Assembly (NCBI RefSeq): GCF_034090345.1
Contig: NZ_JAXDSS010000052.1
Location: forward strand, 1 to 59,022
Reading direction: 5' to 3'
Length of the DNA: 59,022 nt
Source of the DNA: Peptoniphilus sp034090345
Lineage (GTDB): Bacteria; Bacillota; Clostridia; Tissierellales; Peptoniphilaceae
The position numbers were made by a program, and so were the translations under genes. Below the pieces are notes generated by a model. It was not told where the DNA came from and did not search any database. It saw only the letters and a program-made list of their open reading frames with translations. Of the stretch, positions 17,549 to 26,658 are shown piece by piece (position 1 is the stretch's first letter; every line of letters starts with the position of its first letter).

Positions 17549-18931
17549 CTACCTCCTGTTTAAACCTTTCTTTGTTACCCAACCTTCAATATCTCTTCTG
17601 TCTGCTCTCTCTATTGCCAATTGATCTTCGCCAACATCCTTTGTTATTGTGGAACCAGCTGCTATATAGCCATTTTTCTCAACATGAACCGGTGCAACTA
17701 TGTTGGAATTAGACCCTAAAAAAGCTCCTTCGTCTATTTTGCTTCTAAATTTATTCTTTCCGTCGTAATTTACAAACACTACCCCACAACCAACATTGAC
17801 ATCTTCTGCCACATCAGCATCTCCAATATATGCAAGATGGCCAGCTTTAGAGCCGTCACCAAAATTTGTATTCTTAACTTCTACAAAATTACCTATTTTA
17901 ACTTTTTTACCCACATTGCTCTTAGGTCTTAAATGTGCAAATGGACCTATTGTAGTTCCATCTCCAACAACAGATTCTTCAATTAGTGCATTGTCTATAG
18001 TAACTTCATTGCCTATTTTAGAATCTATAATTCTTGTATTCCCATAAATGGTGCAGTCTTCTCCAATAACTGTATTACCTTGTAAAATAGCTCCCGGATA
18101 TATTTTGGTGTCACATCCTATCTCAACTGTAGGTTCAATGATAATTGATTTACTATCTATCATTGTTACACCTTTTTTCATATACTCCACATTAACTCTA
18201 GTTTGCATAATTTCATTTGCAATACACAAGCTATCTCTGGAATTTATCCCAAGAATTTCAGTATTATCTTTTAACTTATAGCCACCTATTCTCTTTTCAC
18301 TTTCGAATAAATCTTTTACTACATCTGTTAAATATAATTCACCTTGAGAGTTATCCGTATTTAGATTTTTTAAAGAACTCTTTAATTCTCTACCGTTAAA
18401 CACAAAAATCCCGGAGTTTATTTCCCTGATAAGTTTTTCTTTTCCTCCGGCATCCTTTTCTTCAACTATCCTTGTAATCTGTGCATCTTCATTTCTGACT
18501 ATTCTTCCATAGCCAAATGGATTTTGCATATCAGCCGTTAAAATTGTGCATGAAAAATTACCTCTTTCATGATACTCCATAAGTCCGTTTAAAGTATCAG
18601 CCTTAACAAGAGGTGTATCTCCGTTTAATATAAGTACTGTATCTTCATCCTCAAAATCTTCAATGGCTTGCATAACTGCAAATCCAGTTCCATAAGGAAC
18701 ATCTTCTCCTATAGGTTGAGTTCTAAAAATCAATTCAGAATTTTCAAAACGTTTGACAATTTCTTCTTTGCCATGTCCCACTATAACGCTTACTCTACTG
18801 ACATCACTTTCTCTAGCAGCCTTAACTACATATCCAAGCATTGGTTCTCCCAGTATTTCATGAATTACCTTAGGTTTTTTTGATTTCATTCTTGATCCTT
18901 CGCCTGCTGCAAGGATTACAGAAACCTTCAT
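17549..18931 (-). CDS. glmU: Bifunctional UDP-GlcNAc pyrophosphorylase / GlcN-1-P acetyltransferase
   Basis: A 460-residue enzyme for the last two steps to UDP-GlcNAc, the precursor of peptidoglycan. Residues 1-230 are the uridyltransferase domain with 'LAAGEGSRMKSKKPKVIH'. Residues 250-450 are a left-handed beta-helix acetyltransferase domain built from hexapeptide repeats, with the acetyl-CoA site near 'GHLAYIGDADV'. It heads the long block that runs to ftsH and has a good promoter upstream. Confidence 0.97.
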   Translation of the reverse strand: MKVSVILAAGEGSRMKSKKPKVIHEILGEPMLGYVVKAARESDVSRVSVIVGHGKEEIVKRFENSELIFRTQPIGEDVPYGTGFAVMQAIEDFEDEDTVLILNGDTPLVKADTLNGLMEYHERGNFSCTILTADMQNPFGYGRIVRNEDAQITRIVEEKDAGGKEKLIREINSGIFVFNGRELKSSLKNLNTDNSQGELYLTDVVKDLFESEKRIGGYKLKDNTEILGINSRDSLCIANEIMQTRVNVEYMKKGVTMIDSKSIIIEPTVEIGCDTKIYPGAILQGNTVIGEDCTIYGNTRIIDSKIGNEVTIDNALIEESVVGDGTTIGPFAHLRPKSNVGKKVKIGNFVEVKNTNFGDGSKAGHLAYIGDADVAEDVNVGCGVVFVNYDGKNKFRSKIDEGAFLGSNSNIVAPVHVEKNGYIAAGSTITKDVGEDQLAIERADRRDIEGWVTKKGLNRR

Positions 18932-18963
18932 TTTTTACCACACCTTTACATTTTTCTAAAACT

Positions 18964-18992
18964 ATTATACATATCAAATGGAGTTTACTCAA
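18964..18992 (-). promoter_or_regulatory. Sigma-A-type promoter of glmU-prs-pth
   Basis: TTGAGT (18987-18992), a 17-base spacer and a perfect TATAAT (18964-18969) on the minus strand lie about 33 bases upstream of the glmU ATG. Confidence 0.7.
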
Positions 18993-19052
18993 CATTAAAA
19001 CTTACTTTTTATAGTGTTAAAATATTTTTATTAAAATTATTATGAATTTACA

Positions 19053-19092
19053 ATTAAAAAATCCTCTTAAAATTTTTCATTTTAAAAGGATT
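19053..19092 (-). terminator. Intrinsic terminator after ctpA
   Basis: AATCCTTTTAAAAT pairs with ATTTTAAGAGGATT on the minus strand (14 positions, G-U allowed) and is followed by a T-run. It closes the ftsE-ftsX-hydrolase-ctpA operon. Confidence 0.75.
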
Positions 19093-19099
19093 TTCAAAC

Positions 19100-20269
19100 T
19101 TATTTTTTACTTATTTCACTTTGCAATATTTCAATTGCCTTTTGTAATTGATTGTCTGTATCTTTGAAATTAGGACCTATCCCCTTAGTATCTTTATTTA
19201 ATTCAACTTCAACATCGGGCTCCACTCCTAATTTATGAATTGACTTCCCACTTGGTAAAAAGTATTCAGATGTAGTTAGTTTTATTCCGTCTCCATTTGA
19301 AAATCTAACTGCAGTTTGAACAATTCCCTTACCAAATGTCTTTTTACCTACTATGGTAGCTCTCTTATAATCTTTAAGAGCTCCGCTTAGAAGCTCTGAC
19401 GCAGATGCCGATCCTTCATTAACCAACACCACTAAAGGTGCACTGTAATGATTTTCGTCAGAGTCGAATTCAAAATCTCTCTTGCCATTTTTAGTTTCTG
19501 CATAGACTATATTGCCCTTAGGTAAAAGTAAATCTGCTATCTCGGCTGCTGATGTAACTACACCACCTGGATTTCCTCTTAAGTCTAAAATTATTCCTTC
19601 TACATTTTTAGATTCCAATTCTTTTAAATTCTTTTCAAAATCTTTAGAAGTCATCTCATCAAACTGTAATATATCTATATAACCTATATTGCCGATTAGT
19701 TCTGAATTTACTGTATCAACTCTTATTTCATCACGTTTTATAGTCAAGTCTTCAGTTTCACCGGTTTTTCTTAAAAGAGTAATTTTTATTTCTGTACCTT
19801 TTTTACCTTTCATAAGGTTAGATGCTTCTTGTAATTTATCTCCGCTAAATTCTTGGTCTGCAACTTTTAATATTTTATCTCCTGCTTTTACACCGGCTAC
19901 ATCTGCTGGCGAGCCCTTTATTGGCGAAATTACAGTTATTAAATTATCCTCACCTTTAGTTATGACCACGCCTATTCCAAAGAATTTTCCTGTTGTAAAG
20001 TCCATAAGTCTATCATATTCTTCTTTTGTATAATATTCTGAATATGGGTCATTTAATCCGGATACAACACCTTTTAATTCTCCTTCTAAAAGTTGTTTAT
20101 CTGTAACTTCATATAGATAATGTTTCTTTACAAAATCTTCTAATTGTGCAATCTGTGTATATTTATCTTTATCTACTTTAATGAATCCTCCCATTCCCAA
20201 GATAAAGGAAAATAAATTTGTAGCTATTAATAATATTATACACGCTAAAATTTTTATATATTTTTTCAT
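19100..20269 (-). CDS. ctpA: C-terminal processing peptidase, S41 family
   Basis: A 389-residue membrane-anchored serine protease. Residues 5-27 form an N-terminal membrane segment. A PDZ domain lies at about 85-170 and the S41 catalytic domain at about 185-360. The Ser/Lys dyad is visible as the Ser in 'EGSASASEL' and the Lys in 'GKKTFGKG'. It follows the cell-wall hydrolase by nine bases, a conserved neighbourhood suggesting that it trims or activates envelope proteins. A short C-terminal substrate tail ('LGVEPDVEV') is intact. Confidence 0.93.
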   Translation of the reverse strand: MKKYIKILACIILLIATNLFSFILGMGGFIKVDKDKYTQIAQLEDFVKKHYLYEVTDKQLLEGELKGVVSGLNDPYSEYYTKEEYDRLMDFTTGKFFGIGVVITKGEDNLITVISPIKGSPADVAGVKAGDKILKVADQEFSGDKLQEASNLMKGKKGTEIKITLLRKTGETEDLTIKRDEIRVDTVNSELIGNIGYIDILQFDEMTSKDFEKNLKELESKNVEGIILDLRGNPGGVVTSAAEIADLLLPKGNIVYAETKNGKRDFEFDSDENHYSAPLVVLVNEGSASASELLSGALKDYKRATIVGKKTFGKGIVQTAVRFSNGDGIKLTTSEYFLPSGKSIHKLGVEPDVEVELNKDTKGIGPNFKDTDNQLQKAIEILQSEISKK

Positions 20270-20278
20270 TTTATCTAC

Positions 20279-21502
20279 CTATATATAATTTAATGGGTTA
20301 ACCGGTTGCCCTTCGACCCTTACTTCAAAGTGTAAATGCGGTCCTGTAGATAGACCTGTTGAACCTACTAATGCTATTACATCTCCAGTACTAACTGTTT
20401 GCCCTGGCACAACTTTTAGTGCACTGTTATGTGCATATACGGTTACAATGTCTCCATGATCTACCATTACAACATTCCCGTAACCATTCATAAATTTTGC
20501 CATTATGACGGTACCTTTTCTAACTGCTATTACTGGCGTTCCACTTGATGCCGGAATGTCTACTCCCGAATGAAATCTACTAGTCCCTAAAATAGGATGA
20601 ATTCTGTAACCAAAAGGAGATGAAATGCTATAGCATCCCGGAACTGGCCAAGATAAATTAGCTCCGCTTCTCGGTCCTAAATTTAGGTTTCTCAAATTTG
20701 CGGTTCTATTTATTCCGGCTTTCGCCTGTTGTGCTGCTAAAGCTTCTCTTTGTTTTGCAATTTTTATTTCATCTTGTAATTTCAGAATTTCTTTATCTAA
20801 GTTAGTCCATTCATTTTCAGCAATTTCATATTCTTTAGTATATGCTTGAACGTCCAGTTGAAGTTTATTCATATACTCTTGCTTCTTTTGATTGGCTGCA
20901 ACATATTGATTTTTTTCAGACTCTAATTTGCTCTTTGAGGCTTCGATTTTTACTTTGTTATCTTCTAAAATCTTTTTTGTATTAGTTATCACATTGATTT
21001 TTTCTGAAATTTCATCAAGTAATTTTTTGTCTGAATCAGCTATAGAGGAAATTATCTCATAATTTAAAAGTAACTCTTCGATGTCACGAGAATTTAAAAT
21101 TACTTCAATGTATTCGACTTTTCCATTCATATACATTGCCCTTACTCTTTCAGTAAATAGTCTTTTACTCTTTTCTAAATCTTCTTGGGCTGTCACTAAC
21201 TCTTTGCTCTTTCTATCTATGTCCTCTTTTAAAGCTGTAATTTCAGTTTCTAAAGCATAGATGCCATTTGATAAACCACTTATTTTTTTATCTATTTCTA
21301 TAATTTCGCCTTGCACAGTGTTAACATTCTTTTGAACTTCATTTATACTGTTTTTGCTTTTTTTAAGTTGTTCTGAAATCTGTTGCTTTTGTTTTTGTAT
21401 GTTAGTCTTTTGTTTTTCAAGCGAACTACTTGAAGCATATACACTACTACTTAATAAAACAGTAGCTGATATAATCGCCACTGATGTCCTCATATTTTTC
21501 AT
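20279..21502 (-). CDS. Secreted murein hydrolase, coiled coil plus M23 peptidase (EnvC/PcsB-like)
   Basis: A 407-residue exported protein. A signal peptide covers about residues 1-25. A long coiled coil (25-250) resembles the FtsX-contacting region of EnvC/PcsB/CwlO-type proteins. A C-terminal M23 LytM peptidase (about 285-407) has the zinc ligands in 'RFHSGVDI' and 'HLHFEV'. The ATG at 21500-21502 has GAGGAG six bases upstream; the longer frame would translate the ribosome site. It lies directly after ftsE and ftsX, matching the known FtsEX control of septal hydrolases. Confidence 0.92.
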   Translation of the reverse strand: MKNMRTSVAIISATVLLSSSVYASSSSLEKQKTNIQKQKQQISEQLKKSKNSINEVQKNVNTVQGEIIEIDKKISGLSNGIYALETEITALKEDIDRKSKELVTAQEDLEKSKRLFTERVRAMYMNGKVEYIEVILNSRDIEELLLNYEIISSIADSDKKLLDEISEKINVITNTKKILEDNKVKIEASKSKLESEKNQYVAANQKKQEYMNKLQLDVQAYTKEYEIAENEWTNLDKEILKLQDEIKIAKQREALAAQQAKAGINRTANLRNLNLGPRSGANLSWPVPGCYSISSPFGYRIHPILGTSRFHSGVDIPASSGTPVIAVRKGTVIMAKFMNGYGNVVMVDHGDIVTVYAHNSALKVVPGQTVSTGDVIALVGSTGLSTGPHLHFEVRVEGQPVNPLNYI

Positions 21503-21512
21503 TAAAGTCTCC

Positions 21513-22412
21513 TCATACATTTAAATGTCTTTCAGTAGACACCAACGAACCTAAATAACCTATGCCTGCCCCAATACAGGCAAATATAATTGAAATATGC
21601 TTACCTATTATAGTAGGACTTACAAGCCCAACCTCAATTATATTTGTTATTTGTGCATTATGACCTGCATAGTAAAAACTGTACAAATGGTGAACAATAA
21701 AAAACGCCAATGCTGCGCCAACTAATCCAAATATTATTCCTTCTATTAAAAATGGACTTCTAATATACGAATCTGTCGCTCCTATATATTTCATTATATT
21801 TATCTCGTGACTCCTATTAGAAACTGCTATTCTAATAGTATTATGAATAATTAAAACTGAAACAAACACTAATGCCAATACAATTGCTGCACCAACATAC
21901 TTTACCATGTTTTCAAATTTATACATTTGTTCAATCAATTCGTACTGATAGTCAGCTCTTTCTACAATATTATTCCCCGTCATTTCTCTTGCAACTTCAG
22001 ATGCAAGAGTCAAGTCGTTTAAACTCACAATTAAAGATGCAGGAAGTGCATCTGGCGGTAAGGAATCCATTACATAAGCCTTATCTCCCAAACGTTCTTT
22101 AAATTTTTCAACCGCTTTTTCTTTAGATATATATTGTACTTGGGTTACACGATCATCTTTACTCAATTTAGCTATCAAGTTATTTATGTCTGCTGCCGGT
22201 GCTTCATCTTTTATAAAAACTACAACTTTATCAAGTTCTTGACCCAAATTATAAACAGCACTATTTATATTTAAAAGAAGTAACAATACAATTCCAAAAA
22301 GAGTCAACATAGCTCCTATTGAAATAGTTGAAGCTGTTGCCATTCCAAAATTCCTTATTATCCCTTTTAAACTCTCTTTTAGGATATTTATGACCTGTCT
22401 AAATATTCTCAT
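21513..22412 (-). CDS. ftsX: Cell-division permease-like protein FtsX
   Basis: A 299-residue membrane protein with four transmembrane helices. One lies near residues 25-48. A large extracellular loop (about 50-165) follows, where the hydrolase coiled coil binds, then three C-terminal helices in the FtsX domain. The ATG at 22410-22412 has GGAGG five bases upstream and overlaps the end of ftsE by 14 bases. FtsX transmits the ATPase state of FtsE across the membrane to the hydrolase encoded next. Confidence 0.95.
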   Translation of the reverse strand: MRIFRQVINILKESLKGIIRNFGMATASTISIGAMLTLFGIVLLLLLNINSAVYNLGQELDKVVVFIKDEAPAADINNLIAKLSKDDRVTQVQYISKEKAVEKFKERLGDKAYVMDSLPPDALPASLIVSLNDLTLASEVAREMTGNNIVERADYQYELIEQMYKFENMVKYVGAAIVLALVFVSVLIIHNTIRIAVSNRSHEINIMKYIGATDSYIRSPFLIEGIIFGLVGAALAFFIVHHLYSFYYAGHNAQITNIIEVGLVSPTIIGKHISIIFACIGAGIGYLGSLVSTERHLNV

Positions 22413-23085
22413 AATATCCTCCATTTTTAACGTCGTTTACAACTTGGCCATCTTTTAGAGTTATAACTCGTTTTTTCATATTATTTACAATTTCAACTGC
22501 ATGAGTTGCCATTATAATTGTCGTCCCTTGATTATTTATCTTTTCAAGAGTGTTCATAACTTCCCATGCAGTTTCCTGATCTAAATTACCTGTTGGTTCA
22601 TCACATACAAGGATGGGGGCTTTATTTACTATAGCTCTTGCTATTGATACTCTTTGGTCTTGCCCACCTGATAACTCTGAAGGATAAGATTTTATTTTAT
22701 CCTCTAAATTTACAAGCTCTAAAGCATGTTCCACCGCTATTCTTATATTCTTTTTACTTTCTCCTTGAACTTCAAGAGGATATGCCACATTCTCAAATAC
22801 ATTTTTTTTAGCCAAAAGCCTAAAATCTTGAAATACTACTGAAATATCTCTTCTAAGCTTAGGAACTTGACTATTCTTTAACTTAGTTATATCAGTGTTA
22901 TTTATTATAATGTTTCCCCTTGTAACTTTTTCTTCTCTTATGAGTAGCTTTACAAGAGTTGATTTTCCAGCTCCGCTTGGACCAACTAAAAAAACAAAAT
23001 CCCCTCTCGGAACAACCATGTTTATATTTGAAAGAGCCATAACTCCGTTACCATACTCTTTAAATACATTTTTAAATTCTATCAT
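22399..23085 (-). CDS. ftsE: Cell-division ATP-binding protein FtsE
   Basis: A 228-residue ABC ATPase. Walker A (GPSGAGKST) is near residue 37, the Q-loop at 'VFQDF', the signature 'LSGGQDQRVSIARA' near 135, and Walker B 'ILVCDEPTGNLD' near 158. The ATG at 23083-23085 has AAAGGA upstream. It heads the ftsE-ftsX-hydrolase-ctpA operon. The signature reads SGGQD rather than SGGEQ, a small variation seen in other ABC ATPases. Confidence 0.97.
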   Translation of the reverse strand: MIEFKNVFKEYGNGVMALSNINMVVPRGDFVFLVGPSGAGKSTLVKLLIREEKVTRGNIIINNTDITKLKNSQVPKLRRDISVVFQDFRLLAKKNVFENVAYPLEVQGESKKNIRIAVEHALELVNLEDKIKSYPSELSGGQDQRVSIARAIVNKAPILVCDEPTGNLDQETAWEVMNTLEKINNQGTTIIMATHAVEIVNNMKKRVITLKDGQVVNDVKNGGYYENI

Positions 23086-23125
23086 TGTTATTCCTTTCAT
23101 AAAAATTAATTATTCTTGATTTTTT

Positions 23126-23155
23126 ATTATATTACAAAACAGTAACAAATTACAA
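23126..23155 (-). promoter_or_regulatory. Sigma-A-type promoter of the ftsEX operon
   Basis: TTGTAA (23150-23155), an 18-base spacer and TATAAT (23126-23131) on the minus strand, about 40 bases above the ftsE ATG. Confidence 0.5.
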
Positions 23156-23269
23156 CCTTTATCGATATTTTAATGGATTAAACTAATTTTTAATAGTAAA
23201 ATAAACTATTTTTTATAAATTTTTATTGTATTAAATTTATAAAAAACTGGAAATTCCATAAAATTCGTG

Positions 23270-23275
23270 TATAAT
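23270..23275 (+). promoter_or_regulatory. -10 element of the fthC-cofE pair
   Basis: A perfect TATAAT lies 22 bases upstream of the ATG at 23297. The hexamer 17 bases further upstream (CTGGAA) is a poor -35, so strength is uncertain. It is divergent from the ftsE promoter. Confidence 0.45.
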
Positions 23276-23296
23276 GTTAATGTTGAGGTGATGAGA

Positions 23297-23872
23297 ATGG
23301 ATAAAATCCAAATGAGAAAAGAAAACTTAAAAAAAAGAAAAAATCTTACGAGCGATTATATTAATTCTGCATCGGCTCAAATTTTTACAAATTTAACCAA
23401 CTCAGAATTATACAAAGATAGCAATCATATTTTTACATTTGTTAGCTATCAAAATGAAGTTGATACCCATCAGTTTATAAAACAAGCTCTAAAAGACGGA
23501 AAAAATATTTATGTGCCTGTAGTCGATAGAGAAACATTCACCATGGGCGTCTCCAAAATAGAAAATTTTGAAGACTTACAGCCTAATTATATGGGAATAC
23601 TCGAGCCTTCTGAGAAAAACATTAACTTAGTAGATCCTGAAGTTTTAGATTTAGTTTTAACTCCGGGTCTTGCATTTGATCTTAATGGATACAGAATTGG
23701 TTATGGTGGAGGTTTTTATGATAAATTCTTTGCCACCCTCAAAACTAATCCAACCCGTCTAGGTATAGGTTATTCGTATATGTTATCTGACGAGCTTGAT
23801 CATGATGACAATGACCAGCAGTTACATCTATTTCTATCTGAAGATGGATTTACCCCTTTAGGAGGAAATTAA
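23297..23872 (+). CDS. fthC: 5-formyltetrahydrofolate cyclo-ligase
   Basis: A 191-residue folate enzyme (MTHFS) that converts 5-formyl-THF to 5,10-methenyl-THF with ATP. The basic N-terminal 'MRKENLKKRK' and the C-terminal signature 'RIGYGGGFYDKFF' (about 136-148) are diagnostic. The ATG at 23297 has GAGGTG six bases upstream, better than the earlier in-frame starts. It is one base from the next gene, so the two are cotranscribed. The folate link fits with thyX and folA elsewhere in the window. Confidence 0.94.
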   Translation: MDKIQMRKENLKKRKNLTSDYINSASAQIFTNLTNSELYKDSNHIFTFVSYQNEVDTHQFIKQALKDGKNIYVPVVDRETFTMGVSKIENFEDLQPNYMGILEPSEKNINLVDPEVLDLVLTPGLAFDLNGYRIGYGGGFYDKFFATLKTNPTRLGIGYSYMLSDELDHDDNDQQLHLFLSEDGFTPLGGN

Positions 23873-23873
23873 A

Positions 23874-25055
23874 ATGGAAAGATATTTTGGTACTGTTGTT
23901 AGAGGAATTAGAACACCGATTGTAAAAGAAGGAGACAATCTTTCTGATATCGTATTTGATTCAGTTGTAAAAGCTGTAGAATCTCAAAACATTAAACTTG
24001 TAGACAAAGATGTAGTTGCAATTACTGAATCTCTACTTGCTAGAGCTCAAGGTAATTACGTGAGTACAGACAATATCGCTCAAGATGTTAGAGAAAAATT
24101 TGATGGCGAAATCGGATTAGTTTTTCCAATACTAAGCAGAAACAGATTTTCAACTCTTTTAAGAGGAATTGCTAAGAGTGGCAGAAAGCTTCACATATTG
24201 CTTTCTTATCCATCTGATGAAGTTGGAAATCACTTAATGGACGAAAAAGCCCTTTATGACAAACATATCAATCCTTATTCTGATGTATTAGAAGAAAGTG
24301 ATTATAGAAAATTATTTGGAGAAGAAGTTAAACATGAATTCACCGGAATAGACTATGTTTCTCTTTACAAAGAAATTGCTCCAAATTCAGAAATTCACTT
24401 TTCTAATGACCCAAAAGCAATACTAAAATATACTAAAGATATTTTAGTATGTTCTATCCACACTCGTGAACTTGTTAAACAAGAACTTAAAGATTCCGGT
24501 GCAAACCTAGTTTATGGTCTTGATGATATAATGAACGAGTCTATTGACGGAAGTGGATACAATTCTGAATATGGTCTATTAGGCTCTAACCTTTCAGATG
24601 AAGAAACTGTTAAACTTTTCCCAAGAGATGCTCAACCATTCGTTGAGGAACTTCAAAAGAAATTTAACGAATACTCAGGTAACAACATTGAAGTAATGGT
24701 TTACGGAGATGGAGCGTTCAAAGATCCGGTAGGTAAAATTTGGGAACTTGCAGACCCTGTTGTAAGTCCTGGACACACTAAAGGTCTTATCGGAACTCCA
24801 AACGAACTAAAAATTAAGTATATAGCAGATACAGAACTTAAAGGTCTTTCAGGCGAAGAAGCTTCTGAAGCTATGAGAGAAAAAATAAATAACAAAGATG
24901 CTGACTTAGTGGGTAAAAATGAAACTCTTGGTACTACTCCAAGAAGACTTACTGACTTACTTGGTTCTCTTTGCGATTTAACTTCAGGTTCTGGAGATAA
25001 GGGAACTCCTGTAATCTTAATCCAAGGTTACTTCGATAACTACGCAACAAAATAG
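23874..25055 (+). CDS. CofE-like (F420-0:gamma-glutamyl ligase family) protein
   Basis: A 393-residue protein of the coenzyme F420 glutamyl-ligase superfamily. The N-terminal 'RGIRTPIVKEGDNL', the 'VVAITESLLARAQGNYV' strand-loop and the C-terminal 'GKNETLGTTPRRLTDLLGSL' match this fold. At 393 residues it is longer than archaeal CofE (about 250). Firmicutes of this kind are not known to make F420, so the true acceptor may be folate or another gamma-carboxyl compound. It shares a transcript with fthC (one-base gap), which favours a folate-polyglutamate-like role, but this is inference. Confidence 0.8.
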   Translation: MERYFGTVVRGIRTPIVKEGDNLSDIVFDSVVKAVESQNIKLVDKDVVAITESLLARAQGNYVSTDNIAQDVREKFDGEIGLVFPILSRNRFSTLLRGIAKSGRKLHILLSYPSDEVGNHLMDEKALYDKHINPYSDVLEESDYRKLFGEEVKHEFTGIDYVSLYKEIAPNSEIHFSNDPKAILKYTKDILVCSIHTRELVKQELKDSGANLVYGLDDIMNESIDGSGYNSEYGLLGSNLSDEETVKLFPRDAQPFVEELQKKFNEYSGNNIEVMVYGDGAFKDPVGKIWELADPVVSPGHTKGLIGTPNELKIKYIADTELKGLSGEEASEAMREKINNKDADLVGKNETLGTTPRRLTDLLGSLCDLTSGSGDKGTPVILIQGYFDNYATK

Positions 25056-25068
25056 AGTATATATAATT

Positions 25069-25091
25069 ATCAGCCTTCGGGCTGATTTTTT
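25069..25091 (+). terminator. Intrinsic terminator after the CofE-like gene
   Basis: ATCAGCC, a TTCG tetraloop, GGCTGAT and a T-run: a textbook terminator 14 bases below the stop. Confidence 0.95.
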
Positions 25092-25121
25092 ATTTTCTAA
25101 ATTTAAATATTTTTTACAACA

Positions 25122-25151
25122 TAAAAAAGATGAGGCAACTCACCTCATCTT
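25122..25151 (-). terminator. Intrinsic terminator of the small secreted-protein cassette
   Basis: AAGATGAGG and CCTCATCTT form a nine-pair stem with a seven-base loop, followed by a T-run on the minus strand, just below the stop at 25157. Confidence 0.9.
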
Positions 25152-25156
25152 ATCTC

Positions 25157-25570
25157 TCAATGTAAACCTGCTTTTTTAGCAACTATAGTTACATTATCTT
25201 TTAATGAATCATTAAAAACTACTTTAACATTTATGCTGTCATCAAAAGTAAGTAACTTTGATAATTTTATTTCCTTGCTTTCACCAGCTTTAATAGTAAC
25301 GGAATCTGTAACTTCATTATCCTTATTATCAGTAAATTTTATAGTTAAGTTTTCTCCATTTCCAATAGTAACTATCTCTAAATCATTTAAATACATATTT
25401 CTAAAAGAACTTACATAATTACCATTCTTTTCAGCTAAATAAATAAGATTATCTTTTTCAAAACTTTGAATATGTACTTCTTCTCTTGTGTAATTCATAA
25501 AAATTGCTGTAACTAAAACTACTGGCAATCCAAAAAATATAATTTTTTTATAAACCTTTTTCAAACTCAT
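25157..25570 (-). CDS. Hypothetical exported protein with one N-terminal membrane segment
   Basis: An unrecognised 137-residue protein. A basic start (MSLKKVYKK) leads into a hydrophobic segment at about 10-27, then a probably beta-rich extracytoplasmic domain dominated by short polar strands, in the style of small bacterial Ig-like or membrane-anchored domains. It contains no cysteine. It is the third gene of a three-gene cassette. Its ribosome site and leader (AAAGGAGGATTGTAATGA) are nearly identical to those of the first gene at 26615. No function is assigned. Confidence 0.7.
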   Translation of the reverse strand: MSLKKVYKKIIFFGLPVVLVTAIFMNYTREEVHIQSFEKDNLIYLAEKNGNYVSSFRNMYLNDLEIVTIGNGENLTIKFTDNKDNEVTDSVTIKAGESKEIKLSKLLTFDDSINVKVVFNDSLKDNVTIVAKKAGLH

Positions 25571-25625
25571 TACAATCCTCCTTTATAAATATAACTAAAT
25601 GAGACCGTCTATTATACTACTTATT

Positions 25626-25940
25626 TTACTCATAAATCATAAAATTAAACACATGTTTTGAAATTATAACAACATTATATATTATGTTTAAAAAAACTTG
25701 CCACATCATATAAAATCCAAGCCCATATACTATGGTAATTCCCAAGACATTATTTATTGATATTTTATTTTCATCTTTCAATAATTTAAAATTCCAAATA
25801 AAGCTGATTGTATAGCACACAATAAAAAGTGGATTAAATATATTATAAAGTCCATTTATTAAAGGATAAAGTAACAATATATAAACAATACTATTGACTA
25901 TAACAAATAGCTTCTTTGATTTAATTCTTTCTTTTAGCAT
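25626..25940 (-). CDS. Hypothetical small membrane protein
   Basis: An unrecognised protein of 104 residues with a short basic N-terminus followed by about three hydrophobic segments (roughly 11-28, 35-50 and 65-95). The ATG at 25938-25940 has GGAG six bases upstream; a longer frame from a TTG at 25952 has no better signal. It lies between two exported proteins, 55 bases from the next start, and could be a partner or immunity-type membrane protein for them. That is a guess from context only. Confidence 0.65.
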   Translation of the reverse strand: MLKERIKSKKLFVIVNSIVYILLLYPLINGLYNIFNPLFIVCYTISFIWNFKLLKDENKISINNVLGITIVYGLGFYMMWQVFLNIIYNVVIISKHVFNFMIYE

Positions 25941-26003
25941 AGGGTTCTCCAATTATACTTAAAACAATACTATTTTTAATGATATTATTACTAACTAATA
26001 AAT

Positions 26004-26615
26004 CTAACCCCACCAACTATACATAACTTGACTTGTAGCATATTCTGTAAAATTAGAATCAAAATAAAAATTTAATACATTTTTTCTATAAATACTTCCC
26101 ACTGATTTATGAGCATATATATCTTCTTTAAAATACAAAGTTTTTAAATTACCATAATTTGAACCAGGTAAGTTACTTAAAATTTTTCCAGCTATCCCTA
26201 TAGCTATCCCTTGAGGTATACTAGAATAAACGCTTGAAATTATCGCCCCTAAAACAATTGAAGTATATGTTGCTATTTCTCTTTCCAGATAAATATTCCT
26301 GGTTTTTGTGTCAATATAGTTTGTATAATCAGATGCTGTTCCAAAAGGACAAGTTTCTGTATACATCCAGCCTGTCCTAAACATATTTTCATTTATATTA
26401 TTATTTAAATTATTAGGAAATGTATTTTCAATTATAGTAGCTTCATGTATTCCATTTACATAAATCTTATTTCCAATTCTATAACAATTTATTTCCTCTT
26501 TATCGGATTTAACTTCGTACCCTCCACCAATAGTAAATGATTGTGCTCTACTCATTTGTGGAACTGAAACAAATAACAATAAAAAACTCAAAAATGTTGA
26601 TATCGTCTTTTTCAT
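26004..26615 (-). CDS. Hypothetical secreted protein with glycine-rich hydrophobic core
   Basis: An unrecognised 203-residue protein. A clear signal peptide (about 1-24, cleavage probably after SRA) precedes a mature chain with two cysteines and a polar first half. A central hydrophobic Gly/Ala/Ser stretch follows at about 117-150 (GAIISSVYSSIPQGIAIG, like a glycine zipper). The C-terminal part is aromatic-rich and ends in SWWG. The layout resembles pore-forming or bacteriocin-like secreted proteins, but no family was recognised. It heads a three-gene cassette with a strong AAGGAGG site. An A13 tract lies about 65 bases upstream. Confidence 0.75.
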   Translation of the reverse strand: MKKTISTFLSFLLLFVSVPQMSRAQSFTIGGGYEVKSDKEEINCYRIGNKIYVNGIHEATIIENTFPNNLNNNINENMFRTGWMYTETCPFGTASDYTNYIDTKTRNIYLEREIATYTSIVLGAIISSVYSSIPQGIAIGIAGKILSNLPGSNYGNLKTLYFKEDIYAHKSVGSIYRKNVLNFYFDSNFTEYATSQVMYSWWG

Positions 26616-26658
26616 TACAATCCTCCTTTTTTAAGTTAACATTTTACTATAACCTATT

